Source: Symsagittifera roscoffensis
Lineage: Eukaryota > Xenacoelomorpha > Acoela > Convolutidae
DNA: 60,000 nt
NCBI RefSeq assembly: GCF_963678635.1
Contig: NC_087063.1
Coordinates: 35,006,540 to 35,066,539 of the forward strand
Reading direction: 5' to 3'
The first letter of the stretch is position 1. Each line of letters opens with the position of its first letter. The position numbers and the translations under genes were made by a program. The notes beneath the pieces are model-generated. The model had not been told where the DNA came from. It was given only the letters and a program-made list of their open reading frames with translations, and made no database searches. This document shows positions 12,081 through 25,638 of this stretch, in pieces.

Positions 12081-14472
12081 TACAATTTTGTCTTTTCTCG
12101 AAGTCTTGTTTGATACTTCTCCAGCGTCATGCTGTTTTAATCTTATACTTGTAGTATCGCAAGTGGCGCAAAGCTCAGCTTCGCCTCTGTGTTAAAATTG
12201 TTTATCAAACACTAACAATGTGGATTGCAACTTGAAAATCATTCAAAAGTCTTTGTAAGCTTTGCAATGGCCATTAAAATGCATTAGTATGTGTTATGAA
12301 AACTAGACTGACATTTGTTCTTCTATTTGGTTAGCAAACAGTCGGAAGCTGTCATGACGTATCGTGGAGCTGCAATAAAGGGAGGGGGGCTAATTTCATG
12401 ACTGTAGCACCGATTGGACGAAAATTTTCAACCGTCAACATACATTAATCTATCAAAATTGACTAAAATTTTCGCTTGGTTTCGAAGTTTTGAAAACTCA
12501 ATTCTTATTGGCTGTCATAATTTTAGGCCATTCACCCCTCGGCCATGAGAGATGGCCCACTGCCAAATGTGTTGACAGGAATTTAATAACCTTTTTCGCG
12601 GCTATTAGTTGGTATATTGCACAGTTATCGTCTTTCGTTTTTCTCCTCCAATTTTGTTCTGACACCGATCTTCGATCCAAAAAAATTTGTAAATTTTAAT
12701 TTCAAGCTTTTAAGTTGTCTAGGTCAATTTCTAAGGAAATGGTAATAGCTGCTTTCTTCTGCGATTTCAAATTATTTTTTCTGTTCGTACTACTTTATTT
12801 GAATTGGGTTTCGTGTTTCGTTGAGTCTTAAAATTGTACATTCCAGGTCAGTTTTTGAAAATGACCTTGTTTTTTTTTTATTTTTTATTTATTTACTTGT
12901 TTTGCCATTATTATCCTGGACAAATTGGCCTATTTAACATTCATTTCAGATGTATTTAATGGTTAGTTCCGACTTGATTTTGGAAAGACAAACAATTTGA
13001 TTGAGACATTTGTTAAAACCAGTTTTATACTTTCTTACAGTCATCTGAAATTGGAAGAGTTGTTCAAGTAATTCCAAAGTGTCCGGTTGCATAATTATGT
13101 ATTCAGTGGCTGAAAGTAAAGGAGGCCTTTTAGAAGGAGCAAGCCTTTCATTAAATGTATGAATAGCAACTAGCTACTTTGCAGGGTAAGTTTAATTTAG
13201 CCCATTAAAGTATGCAGATAACCCTCAGATAGGGCGCATTGGGTGTTTCGTAAGTATGTTTATTTGGATGCTCCTCGCACGGGTGCATTTTGGAAAAAAG
13301 GGGAGGCAGTGAAATTTGATTTTGTGTGCGCATATGGTGTGACCAATTTGATTCCGATTTCGCCCCAACCTGATATTCGGATGTAACCCCAAACTCTCTA
13401 CGGACCCTACTTGAAGAGATGTTGCCTCAGTGCGCTTGTTAGCTCGGTGCTCAAATATAATAAGCCCCTCCCTAGCTTATAATTCAGTGTGTGGTATAAA
13501 AATATGACGGCAACAAAATCCTGCAAAGCGACTTTTATTGCCTGAATATTAGCTGCAGTTTCACTGACAACGACCTGCTCTTTACTCTACCACATGCAGA
13601 ATTATTGAAATACACAACGGGTAAATTGCTTTTATATTGATCAAAAAGCCTTTTTCACATTTTCCCATCATTGAATCATGTGTCACTTTTTGATAGCTGC
13701 GCATATGACTTTTGTTTTCAGTAATTCTATTTAAACTTACACACCTATGCGCTTGCAATTGAAATTTGCCAGTATTGCGAAGAAATTGTCAAAATTGAAC
13801 CCAGTAATGTGTAAATACGTTAAAAGACATCTGGAATTTGCTGGAAAATGGTAAATAAAAGGAGTGAAGACTGAACTATGCGGAAATGAAATTTTCTGCT
13901 CTTTAATTTGATACCAACTTATCAGGCGCCAAATATTTGCCTGAATTCGAAACCCCTTATTTGAAACTCAACCTGAAATCTATAACTTGATCTAATCCTA
14001 CGTCTTATTTTTATACTTTTACGTTATACAGCATGAAGCTAGTTATGGCGAGTGATCAAAGCGAGTTTGAGGTAATGCCTTCTTTTCCTTTTTGATGTGC
14101 ACTAAACGTAAAATTTGCCGATCTCCTAAAAATTAATTCCTGTTCAGGAACTTATAATTATGTTAGTGTTCGGTCTTAGAAACTTATCACTATTTTCATT
14201 TTTTTGTTCGTGTTATCTCTATTGCCGTTTTTTTGTTCACTTTTTTACTGAAAACCGGAAAAAAGTCCGACCAGTTTTTATCCAAATTGAGCCGATAGTT
14301 TGAGTTTTTGTAGAGTCAAAATCACGGTTGAAGGGCTTTAATTTGAGTAAAACCGACAAATTTTGTTTAAAACTGTCAAAAAGCTTTCGTAAAAAACATG
14401 TTAAAATGAATGGATGCCTTATTAGTGGTTTCGGATTTAGTTTCAAATCTGAAACCTTGATTTTCCTTTTTA
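12081..14472. other. Intergenic, no feature recognised
   Basis: Several short open frames occur but none shows family motifs, splice-bounded ends or a base composition unlike the surroundings. Confidence 0.4.
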
Positions 14473-14990
14473 TTGTTCCGACTTACATACATAACGAAAG
14501 TAACAGAATATGTGCGCTCGGGGTGAGTTTTTTCTTCAGGCAAAATTCGACTTTTTAACTAGACATTTAGACAAAATTTTTTAAATTCATTCAAAAGCTA
14601 TTGTTGTTTTGAGCTTAAGTTTGAAAAGATATTTCACCCGTGATTATTTTTTGTGAAGTTATTGTAGTTTTGATATTGCCATTTTGTCCAATTTGGGACA
14701 ATTAATGCGCGATATATTTCGCGCTATTAACGAGTAAGCAGAGATTTAATCCGTCTTCTAAATCGTTTCAAATTGGCTCAAGGAAGCTTATATGCCATAA
14801 TTGATTTTCCAATAAGAGCAAAATCTGCCACTGTGTATTTAATATGGCGGGTGGGTTTTTTTTTAAAAAAAATCTGATTTTTTAATTAGTTTTATTTCAT
14901 TACATTTAAAATTTTCATGTTATTACTGCTCCATAGACCTTAAAAGGCAATCGGAACTTTCAGCAGTCTTGTTGATACGAGCAGTCTTGT
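14473..14990 (+). repeat. Family I interspersed repeat, full length
   Basis: It starts TTGTTCCGACTTACATAC and includes GTGCGCTCGGGGTG, 'gacaattaatgcgcgatatatttcgcgctattaacg'-type core elements and the tail GATACGAGCAGTCTTG. It is diverged by small indels from the 25105 copy. Confidence 0.8.
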
Positions 14991-15727
14991 TTACTTTTTG
15001 TGCTATATCCTAGCTCATTTGTAGCAGAATCTCCCAACCGCCGAAATGTGTTTCTCAAACTTGATAAACGCGTCGGAAAAAGCGCTTGAAAATCACAAGT
15101 TTGAGAGTTTATTTATAAATTTTTTTTGAGATTAGGTGGGCTAGAACTATATTTTGAGAAAAAATTGCTCGTGAAAATATTCGAAAATTTTGTAAGCCGC
15201 TAATTCAGCTAAAAATAATTGAAGAGTACAAAACGAACAAAAACTATTTGCTTGAAATTCTTATGTTATACTTCAAGAATAACAGTTATATCAGAACAAA
15301 CAAGGATCTAAATTTAAATTTCATGCAAAAAAAAATTCAGATCTGAAAATCTACGATAGAGATACGGAACTTCAAAAATTTCTGACGATAGAAATAGACA
15401 AAACTTTTTGTATACAACTCTGAGCGCCTAATTGTTCCCACTGCACTTTAATAAAAACTTTTAAGGCAAAACAAATGAAAAAATAACTGATAAATTGTTT
15501 AAATAAGTTGATTAATTTCATTTTTCTTCGTTCTGTCTGAGTCACATACTTTGAAGTAATAACGTCTTGTAATTTTCAAAAAATAAAAATGACTCAATTA
15601 CTGGCCTCAATTAATGCTGAAACAATTTAATCCACCGCGATAGGTGTTGTAAGTGTTATATCGCACCTCAATTAGCCCAATTTGGACAATTTGTTAATTT
15701 AACAAAAATTATCACAGGTTAACTATA
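14991..15727. other. Intergenic, nothing recognised
   Basis: AT-rich, without exon-like ORFs or repeats that I recognise. Confidence 0.35.
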
Positions 15728-16051
15728 GGGGGGTGTTCAAAAGTGCCGAAGTACAACAGAACCACAATTGAAATTGTGTTCAATAGTCTACAAAATTGAG
15801 TTTTTTTATGAATCATTCGCAGCTTGGCCTAAATTTCGTTTTGTTTTTGAGCGAAATCGAGAAGTACCATTTGCTGAGATAGTTTTTGTTTCAGAAAAAT
15901 TTCTGACGCCGCGCTTGGGGAATTTTTGTGGAAACTTTTGTTTGTTTAACAAGCGGCATCACTTAAAACGGCATTCAAAGCAATTTTCGCACTGTTGAAC
16001 TATATTTTGATTTTCGGCACTGTTGCACTTCGGCACTGTTGTACAGCCCCA
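15728..16051. mobile_element. Small MITE with repeat-containing termini
   Basis: Left end GGGTGTTCAAAAGTGCCGAA is echoed by the complement of the right end, GGGCTGTACAACAGTGCCGA. The right terminus holds two copies of a TTCGGCACTGTTG unit. No coding capacity. Confidence 0.55.
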
Positions 16052-16970
16052 AATTATACCAATGTTTGAATTTCAGAAAATATTATCTTTCGACTGTTAT
16101 ACAACTTTTGCTAACAACGCATAAAAAATGATCTTTTTTTCCTAATAAAAAACCCCCCCAAAGCATAATTATTCTACACTTTGTTCAAAAATAGGATTAA
16201 AAACTTACATCTGAAAATCGACTGATGAGAAAATAAATCATTTCAGATTATCCTTATTAATTCTACTCAGTAGGTATTGCCATAGTTCCTTCTCAATCCT
16301 TGTAGGGGTCAGAACAAAAAAGCAAGGTCTGACCTAGATATTTCCCAATAGGTAACGAATTCCGTTTTAGAAAAAAATTAGGCTTTATATTTTTAACGTT
16401 TGACCACTTCTATCAAACACATTTTGTTGTAACTTGACAACAGGCTCATCTCACTGACTAGTGCTTTAATCGGATCTCAATTCCGAGCTTGAAATCTCTT
16501 TCTTTGCTAATTTTGTCATAAGTCGTTGACCTGACGATTATTGACTTGCGAAAGAAAAGTCTCCGCGTTGAAAAATTTATTCAGAGTAGAAAAATATCAA
16601 AAGAGCAATAAACCTTTTTAAACACCAGTTTCTGATGAATTTAACAACCTCCTTTGATCGTTTTCATCTACAAAAGCAGAAAATGTTTTTAAAATAAAAA
16701 AGGTATTCAATTTTTTAGCTAGTTTTTTTTTCAGTTCTTAAAATTTTATCTTCTGTGGTTGAAACGGGCGTGAATCTATCATTTTGCTAAATTCTATAGA
16801 CTTTTTAGAAAAAAGTATGATGAAAACCTTGTAAACTTTAAAAAAATATATTTTAAAAATTAAATGTTGCTTTTCCATCTTCATCATCAGGCTTAATGTT
16901 TCTCTCTGCCCCATAATATATATAGTTTAGCGCTATTTGATTTCTTTCTTGAGAAACTCTACCTTTTGAA
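16052..16970. other. Intergenic, nothing recognised
   Basis: No exon, RNA gene or repeat pattern that I can support. Confidence 0.35.
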
Positions 16971-16978
16971 GTAAATTT

Positions 16979-17248
16979 GGGGTCTAAGAAATAAGACGAC
17001 AAGAAATTAGACGACTGTAAAGAAACGGAATTTACGGACAACCAGTATTTACTCAGCCAACATTTAATTTACGACTGTAAAATAATTTTACGCAATTTGC
17101 TCGCAAGTTATTGTCCAAATTGGACAACGAGTATTTACTCAGTCAACAGATAATTGAAGTCTGTAAACAAGGTTCACGCGAGTTATTGTCTAATTTCTGT
17201 TATTTTCTGATCGTCTAATTTGCTTGTCGTGTAATTTGCTAACCCCCA
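16979..17248. mobile_element. Family IV MITE ('TTAGACG' family), copy 1
   Basis: Left end GGGGTCTAAGAAATAAGACG pairs with the complement of the right end (TGGGGGTTAGCAAATTACACG). It is flanked by GTAAATTT (16971-16978) and GTAAAGTT (17249-17256), an 8-bp target duplication with one mismatch. Termini contain repeated 'aaattagacga' units shared with the copy at 55232. An 8-bp duplication fits hAT-like mobilisation. Confidence 0.75.
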
Positions 17249-17379
17249 GTAAAGTTATTACATGCCGTAATAACGATAGATTAAACAAAAGGATTTTCTG
17301 CTAAATTAGAAATGGGTAACCTATTTTTGGTAACAGGGTAACCAAAGAGTCCCTTTTTTGTATCCATTTTAGGCCTATC

Positions 17380-17645
17380 AATCCTAAAGTTTTTGTATCT
17401 TACTAACTTATCTTTGAAGGGAAGTGCGAAATTGCCCAAAAACAGATTTTTGACCTGTTTTTTTTTTCAAACATTTGCCTGCAGCACAAAACTCCTGGTT
17501 AAAATAGGTTCTTTAAATGTTCTGGGAGTGCTCGGAAAATCAATTTGGTCAAACTAAAAAAATATCAACAAAAGTTTCAAGAAAATTTTTTGAAAATCCG
17601 TTTTCCCTTGAGAAAACTTAGATCTTAGATACGCCCCTGGTTACC
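17380..17645 (+). mobile_element. hAT-type MITE (family II), 3' portion
   Basis: It shares the block 'ctcggaaaatcaatttggtc', a poly-A stretch and 'ttttttgaaaatccg' with 31467-31830 and 57205-57308, and ends TAGATACGCCCCTGG, close to the TIR complement CAGGGGCGGATCTAGG common in hAT elements. Confidence 0.5.
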
Positions 17646-18045
17646 AGCCATATGATCACCTAATTCTATTTTTAGGCCAGCTTTTTTGGTCAACCAACAG
17701 TAAAATTTGGTGCCTATAAAAACTAATTTTGGGAAGATTATGTTCTCGTAGAAAGAAAACAAAACTCTTGATCAAAATGTTTCAAGCAGCGTGATGGCGA
17801 AAAATCTACGTGCGACTGAAAGTCTTTGAGGCAAAAAAGGCATTTTAACAAAAAAGGGAATTTTGAGGCATAGGAGCATGATGGGATAGTAAATTAAAAA
17901 AGACCAAAAACATGTCTAAAATTAACCTAATTCAAACAACTTGAGCGCTGGAAAAATCATGCTTTTTCCTTGTCCGGATTTTTTTAAAAAACCTGCTAGA
18001 GTTATTTTCAGATAAGTCAACTTAATCAAACATCCAACTGAACTC
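17646..18045. other. Intergenic, nothing recognised
   Basis: No coding or repeat signature supported. Confidence 0.35.
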
Positions 18046-18151
18046 GGTACAACTGGCAGTCGGTACTCTCCGCTTAAAATGGCCAGTCGGATAGCTCGCA
18101 GTCGGACATGTCCAGTCGGACATGTCCAGTCGGACTTATTCACAGTCGGAT
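18046..18151. repeat. Degenerate 'cagtcgga' tandem array
   Basis: About seven copies of CAGTCGG(A/T) spaced 12-20 bp, including two adjacent copies of CAGTCGGACATGTC. This resembles the subunit-rich termini of the small transposons elsewhere in the window. Confidence 0.65.
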
Positions 18152-21100
18152 CGCTTAGCAAAAACGATTCCCAGTGCAAGAAAATGAAGATTAGACTATA
18201 TTCTATACAAGATTTTTTTGACTGTGCCTCTTAACAAACAGACTGTAAAAGAGACAAAGTTTTTAAAAATTTTTATTAGTTTTGTTCATGACTATTATTC
18301 ATTGCGAGCAAAATACTTTTATTCTCTTGGTAATAAAAATATTTTAAAGATAGTCAGTTTTTCACAATGTAATTTAACTCTTAGCTTTAGAGAACTAAGG
18401 GGCAGGCTTAAGATTTTTACGAATAGGTGAGCTCAAAGCAATTTCCTAATTTTGACCAAAAAAAAACTGGCTTTCCCAGCTATTCCAAACCACCGAGAAA
18501 GACCAGCATTGGCAAAAAAAAGTTCTGCTGCATGCAATCTTGTTGCAAAAACGTGCAAGAAACGTCATTTCAGAACTCTTTTTAAAATGTTTAGACCAAA
18601 AAGTCGCGGTTTTTCGTTGCTCGATCCCGCCCTAAATTTCGTATATCTCGTTCTGCGAAAAGTTGGTGTCATAATGAAATAACAAAACAGAAAAAAGGGT
18701 ATTTTTGAATAATGAGGGACTCAAGTTCCCGAGGAGAAAGAATATCCGTCTTTATCTTTCTCCCTAAATCCGCTCCTCGGAGTAATGCCGTTTATGGGCT
18801 TTTCTGAAAGATTTTGACCCAAAACTGCGTTTAACGGAGCCGAACACCACATTATATGAACTTAAGGCGCCTTCAGTAAAAAAGGGTCAGTCAGCCGAAC
18901 ATGGAGGTCGTATATTAGTACCAAGGGGGCACCCTTGAAGTGTGAGACAATCAAATTCCTGAGGCGTGGGGGCATCCGCCCCTGTCTACGGGACAAAATG
19001 TTTGCATTATCCTTCCTTTTTATTCAAACAGCATACCTAGCAGGGTTTTTATTAAGTGTCAGTTTTGAAATCCTAAAGTTGACGTGGATTTATCAAATAA
19101 GTTTTCAGATTAAAGTTCTTTCTGTTCTCTCAGGGGTTTCTGGAGTCGAAATCCTCAAAAGCGACATTTTTGGGTAAATTCAATAAAGATAAAACACTCC
19201 AATCACTTTTTGTGCGAACCTTTCATTATATTGACAATTCCTGAGGTTGTATCTTTTCAAATAAAACAGTTGACTGCTTTTTATGCCCTATCAATATAGT
19301 TTTTAGGATTATACTATAGCTTCAAGTGTGATTATAATGTTAGTAAAATTAGTTAAAATAAGAAAAACAGTCGGGTTTCCAAGTGAATTAGAGTAGGCTT
19401 GTTAGGCATAATAATACGTGGATTGTGGTGTGGATTGATTTTGCCCGCTGTTCTGTCTAGAATTGCATAGAAGTCATCCAGTTCCTGTCGTATCTTTTTA
19501 CCTCACGCCCTTGTAATTTATAAGCTGCCCTCCGCGACCCGCCGTTGTGTTTCATTTACCATCACAAGCATGTATGCATTTATTATGAAATACATGCCAA
19601 CAGCCCTCCTTTGTTAGTTTGCATTATTACAGAGCCCCCAGTCCAATTTAGACCAATCGAATTTTCTATACCCCACTGCAACGATGTAAGGTATACTCTC
19701 TGTATCCCAATTCAATTTACCCCAATCTAGCCTACTTCACGATGAATTCCTCTCGCTATCTACAAGTGTCGTGGCTGTATCTCAAATTGCTTCTCTATCA
19801 AAATCCACCTCGCATAATTTCTATTCATAGCACGCTTCTGCTGCTTATTGAGGGTGACGCCGGCAACTTACAGAGACTATTAATAAAGTTAGCCACCCTC
19901 ACCCCCTTTTGTCCGGCTATGAAGTTTCTCTATAGGGCGTTTTCCCCAAAGACCTGCTATTTCCTCTAGCAATGGCGCTTTTGGAGTTGAAAAGTCCTCC
20001 GAACTGCAAATTAACAACCCATTTGCTGAGTTCAAATTAAAACCATCGGTGATGCTCCCAAATTGACCTCACTGAGAGAAATGTGAGTTATTTGCGTTTT
20101 TGTGAAATTTATAGATGTCATGTTTTATAAGTCAAAAGTCGTTATTGTGTTGCCGTACATCCAATCAGGCCAGGATATTAATTTATCGCGTGTCAGCAAT
20201 AAAGAGCAATTTGTTCCTATTTTGAGGAAATTTTTGATAACTTTTTAGGTCAGCCGCGCTGCAACTGAAATTGACTGCTGAAATTTTTCATTGAAAAAGA
20301 AAAACTATCCCTCGTCCTTCCGTGCGCACGATCATTTAATATCCTGCCCTTATTAGGCGAGGAACCAAAAACGACCATGAATAGCATGGCGCTGAGTAGT
20401 GACACAAGTTTCAAAGTTTCGTTGTTGAAAACAAAGCTGGATAATTTTTTACCCTCAAATTTAGTCATTTTCCTACAAGCGCGACCCTCTCAGAGAAAAG
20501 AAAACTAGACACTGTTATTGCGGCTTAATGAATCACGGCTGAACGGGTTTTATCACGATACTTTTTTCAATTCCATACGGAAAAGTAGTTAGTTATATTA
20601 CCTACGTGCATGAGTGCAAAAAAAGAGCAGAATCCAAAATTTGTTTTTTTTTACATTCCCCGAGAACTGAATTGCTCCTTGATTTTAACTTTTTACTATC
20701 CGTTATTGCTAGGAGATCTAATATGGGTCAGAAAATCATGTGTGTTTAATGTTAAGTGTTCAATTTCCTTAGAAAATATTCAAATACGTGTGTTTTGAAG
20801 TCTCAGGTACAATTTCAACCTTTTTTCCAGCTCCGAATATGGAACAAAACTTGGGATTCAGGTGTTATGCTTCTCGTAAATCTAGTTACCCCAAATGAAA
20901 CTCACATTCTTACAGCCGCATTTACGGTAAAAGATGATATTATAATTTATAATTGGTAGTAGGTTACTCTAAACGATACCACAATATGCCAGTTTTCTGA
21001 AGTTGTATCCGTATTTGAGTTAAAGAAAAAAAACGGTACTCATATTGCCAAAAATTCTGCCTCATTTTGAAAATGATCACAACAAACATTGATTGAAGCT

Positions 21101-21519
21101 TACTAAAGTTCTTTGGTGGGTTATTAAGCTCAGCGAAGCAAAATTTGCACAAAAAAGTTTTCCGGTTGTAAATTTTATGGATTTTTTTTTGAATTCTGAA
21201 AAATTGAGTTACAAATCTAATTTAAGTTTCAATTGTGATTTTTAAAATTTTTAGGGTTCAAGAGGTGCTAAATATATTCTTAACGCGTTAGCTGGAAACA
21301 AATCCGGCTCAGAACTCATTTCAAACTAAATTGAATTCAACCAATTGGTTCGGTTATTAGTTAAATACTTAATCATTTTGAACCTAAAATAGCTTGCGAG
21401 TAGGAATAATTTAAAGTTAAAAATCAAATTTTTAAGGTAAATTTAAGGATTTAAAAAATATATATTTTTTCAATTTTTTCAATTTTTTATAACCAAGAAC
21501 TAAATCAAACAGGTCAAAA
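18152..21519. other. Intergenic, no gene recognised
   Basis: A GC-richer stretch at about 18700-19000 includes a CCGAGGAG / CTCCTCGG inverted pair (18730-18780), and 19380-20000 is also less AT-rich. Short ORFs are present but carry no recognisable domain. Confidence 0.35.
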
Positions 21520-24500
21520 AACAGTCGGCTAATTATTCAAAGCTTTGCCTTAATACGAACATTCTTGTTTTTTTCTGCTAAATTTTAGGCAATTAAATAA
21601 TTCGACAGACTTTTAAACCCTTTCTTTTTAAGTTCCGTTTTCTTCCGAGCATCGATGGTTAGAAGTTCTTTGGAATCATATGTGTTTTATCACGCAAATC
21701 TGGGTACTAAAAAGCAATGAAAAGGGTCAAGTGGTGCTTTGAGCAAACATAAAACAAAACCGTAGAGTGAACAATAAAATCAACTTTATCAATAAAATCA
21801 AATAATTAGGCCGTTTTTAGATGGGATATAAGAGGTCGGAAGGTTATTTTTAAACGAAACAGCAGCCGGTGGGATAGGTGGCGTCCCTCAAGATAGAAAG
21901 ACCGAGTGATGAAAACTAATTGCAGCAATCCAAATTGAGTATTGAAGAGTCTCAAGGGCATCGCAAAAATATCAAAATAAGCAATGCAAAAGCAGCAACA
22001 AATGACGTTCATTTTTTGTCAAATCTACGACACATTAGAAAAAAACTGAATTTTTATAGAATACTAAATTTTGACAAAAAATATAGGGACAATAAAAAGT
22101 TACTCGATAGCTGTACAAGATTTACAGCAAAACTTGTCTGTACTTCATAAAATCATTTTCTGTAAAATTGTTTTCGATTTTGTGCAAAAACCCTTCAGCC
22201 AATAAAAACGTCTAACAATTCTGATTGGCTAAAATTTTTCTATCATTGGGTCCTTTCAAAACAAAAATAGCCCCCGGTGAGATGTGTAACTTTTTTTTCC
22301 AAACCAGGAAGTTGATTTTCTACATAATTTCTTAGTTCAACCTAGGTAATTGAATTGGCAGCGCAAACTCACGTTACGCACAACCAATACTCTCTATATA
22401 TAGAATAAAAAAAGGCTAATAAAGCCTAAATGACGAATTGTTTTAATGCTCTTCAACGTATCAGATGTAGTTTTTGATCCATATTTGATAAATTTTTCAA
22501 CAAACACAAAATTGATTTTCTTTTTTTTTTCAATATCATCTCCTCCACTACATGCTATGCAAAGTGCGATGTTATATTTCTCGCATCTAATAGTTTTTCA
22601 CTTAGACAAGTTATTCTTTCTCATGTCGTTTTGTAAGAGTTTTTGAGCAAACTAAACGGCCGATTTATAAGGGTGCAATTTATTGCGCGTTAATTATCCC
22701 AAATTGGCCAAAATGGCAATATTTAAATCCTATTAATTTAACAAATGATTAATGCAGATAAATTATGATTTTAATTTTGGGTTCATGACATCAATGTCTA
22801 TCAGACTGCATCAAAAGTTTCTCTGAAATTTTCCAGTTCAAAAGTTGGAAATCCTCTAGCGAAACAAATACCCGGAGCACGAATATTCACTTTTTTTCGT
22901 AAGTCGGAACAATTAATCTTAACACCGTAGCAATTCAGTGAAACTTGTGCGATGCTGCTCTTTTCTTGCTACTTATCATTTTGATGAAAAATTGCCTATA
23001 TGCAATCATTTGTTTCTTTGAGCCTAAATATCTTAATTTTAAGCTGTTTTAGCTTTAAATAAGGGAAATAAATCAAATGCGTTTTTTTTCATTTAAAAAT
23101 CACATTTTTTTTTGAAATCAATGGTATGATTTCAGGCGGAGCCAATTTCTTTATTTTTTAATTTTCGGAAGATTATTAGTGTCTAGAAAAATGAAAACTA
23201 GCAAAAGTTTAATCATTGCCTTCATTGTTTCCATTTTCTTTTTTTTCTGCAACCTATCAATCCGCGAGTCAATATGCTCAAAACATTATTACAAAATGAA
23301 TCAATGAAAACTAATTGAACATAATGAAGTTGTGAAAGACGCAAATTTTTGTTCTAAATTTTGAAGAAAGTGATTGACTATTTTTCCTTGGGATTTTTTT
23401 GTTCAAACCAATTTCGACCTATGATTAGAGAACACTAAATTAAAAACTATTATATTTCGTTTACTATCTTTATTTGTAAAGTTTTTGATATATCTGAAAT
23501 GCAAATTTAGCCAGTTTGGGATAAGTTTTCGCTGAAAGGATAGACGGCTGGAATAGTTTTTTGAACAAATTAAGTACTAAAATGCCAAAAAAAAACAATT
23601 TGAACTTTGACTTTTTAAAGAAAATTTACCTACTCTAATCTGTAAGTATAAATCGATATCTTTATCATAAGTTACGAGGCGTTTTTGAAAATTTTTTATT
23701 CCCTCAATTCAATTTAGATTGATAACGGCTTAACTTGCGACTAACGCAAATGATCCCAAATGATTCAATGTAGTCGCACATCCAACCCCCATAACTTGCG
23801 AAAAAGAGTTGTGATATCAGGATCTTTCAGATAAAAAAATTGATAAAGTTTCCCCCCTAAGAGCAGTTTTCTTAATACGTTAACTCATCCTCATTTTAAA
23901 TTTATTTAGCGTGCGTTGGGCGAAAACAAAACACTGCAGATAAAAATTTTCAAAAAAACTCAAATTTAAATTTCACGATTGTTTTAAATCAAAGGTATGT
24001 CAAAAAGTTAAAGGGCAGTCAAAATAGCCTGGGTTTTGCCCTGATTATGAGCTGTCTTGTGTCCTTCTTTGCATGATTTTGTGGTGAAAAAAAAACTTTC
24101 GAAAATTCTTGTCACTTTTGATACAGAAAAATGCTGCGACAGTCCTTTACGTTCGGTATAATTTTTTCATTCCGACTATATTGTAGTGATCGAAATATTG
24201 ACGGCCCATTTAATATACTTTATGAAATGTTTTGATGATCCTGTTCTTTGTCAAAAAATCTCTAGTGTATTCAATTTCAATGTATTTTAATTAAATGCAT
24301 GAAAACTTATTGTTTTTTGAGTTATTAATCTGAAAATGGCAGTTGGAGCTAGCATTCAGGTCGTCGCATTCATTTTAATCTGAAATTCCATTCTGATGAT
24401 TGGCAAAAAAGCTTGAGTGTTTTCAAATAGCCTGCAAAGCGGAACAATAACTGTTTATTGCAATCGCTATCAGGAATATCCGGCTGATTCAGTGGTTCCA

Positions 24501-25104
24501 TGTAAAAATAGGCGGTGCATTTTTTACACAATTACATTTACCAATTTACCAGACCATTTAAGCGATAACCAAGACCTTGAAGGGGTACTTTGGAACGCTG
24601 ATGTGCACGCACCATCACATGCTCCGGTTAGTTTTTTTCTATTCTCTTCTGAAAATTGGAAAAAACCATAAATTATGGTTTATATGAGGGCTTATGTGTC
24701 TTTATTTGTGTCGTTCTTAATGCAGAACTTTTGCTGTTGTGAATTGATTTTAGTAGAGTCTAGGTCTAGTAGTGAAAACAGATTGATGAAAATGCCCTAA
24801 ACCCGTCCCAAGAGATTTCGAACCAGAATAGCTCTTTGGTACAAGAGTGTCCCACAATTAAATTGGTTAACATATCGATTGGGGATTACCATAATCAAAA
24901 ATGGGTCCCTATTTGAGCATAATCATTAGCAATTAAATTGCTTTTTTCAGAGCAGAGTTTTTCTTGAAAACCCTACCTCCAAGTCTGCTCACAGGCAAGG
25001 CAGATTTATTTCGAAATTTGAGAAAAGAAACTGAAGATAACGCCAAATTCATGTCCTTTCTTAGTGTCAATTTTGTTTCATCTGCTTTTGATTATAACAT
25101 TTTT
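21520..25104. other. Intergenic; family-I fragments at 21520-21568, 22665-22915 (-) and 24015-24060
   Basis: The family-I pieces are recognised by the GTCGGAAC and GCCCTGAT-like tails and the 'gcgcgttaattatcccaaattggcc' core. An 84-codon open frame at 24417-24671 is GC-richer than its flanks and followed by a GTTAGT donor-like site at about 24628, but I recognise no family and do not call it a gene. Confidence 0.4.
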
Positions 25105-25638
25105 TTGTTCCGAATTTCGCAACGAAAGTAACGGAATATTTGTGCTCGGGTGGTTTTATTTTTCTTCAGACAAATTTCGACTTTTTAACTAGCCATTTTG
25201 ACGGAATTTTTTATATCATTCAAAAAGTATTGTTGTCCTGAGCTTAAACTTGAAAAGATATTTTACCTGTGATCATTTTTCGCAAAGTTATGGGGGTTTA
25301 AGGATTGCCATTTTGGCCAATTTGGGACTATTGACGCGCGATTTATTTCGCGCTATTAACGCCTAAGCGGAGATTTAATCCGGCTTAGAAATCGTTCCAA
25401 AATGGGTTAAAGGAAGCTTATATGCCATAATTGATTTGTTACTAGGAGCAAAATCTATCACTTTGTACTTCATGTGGTGGCGTGTGGGGGGATGATTTTC
25501 ACAAAAAAATCTCGAATTTTAAATTTTAATTTTATTTTTTTTTCATATTGTTTTAACTTTTTTTTTCTTACTACTGCTCCATAGACCTTGAAAGGCAGTC
25601 GGAACATTCAGGGCTTCGCCGTGATACGAACAGTCTTG
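25105..25638 (+). repeat. Family I interspersed repeat, best-preserved copy
   Basis: It runs from TTGTTCCGAATTTCGCAACG to CGTGATACGAACAGTCTTG. The start forms a short CTTTCG/CGAAAG-type hairpin in several copies, and the end has CAGGGCTTCGCC(G/C)TG, a 5-6 bp hairpin. The sequences GTTCCGAC (start) and GTCGGAAC (near end) are inverted in consensus-like copies. Confidence 0.8.

Noticed and set aside
24417-24671. GC-richer ORF with a donor-like GTTAGT
   Set aside because: No recognised family, no clear acceptor and no partner exon; noted as open sequence only.
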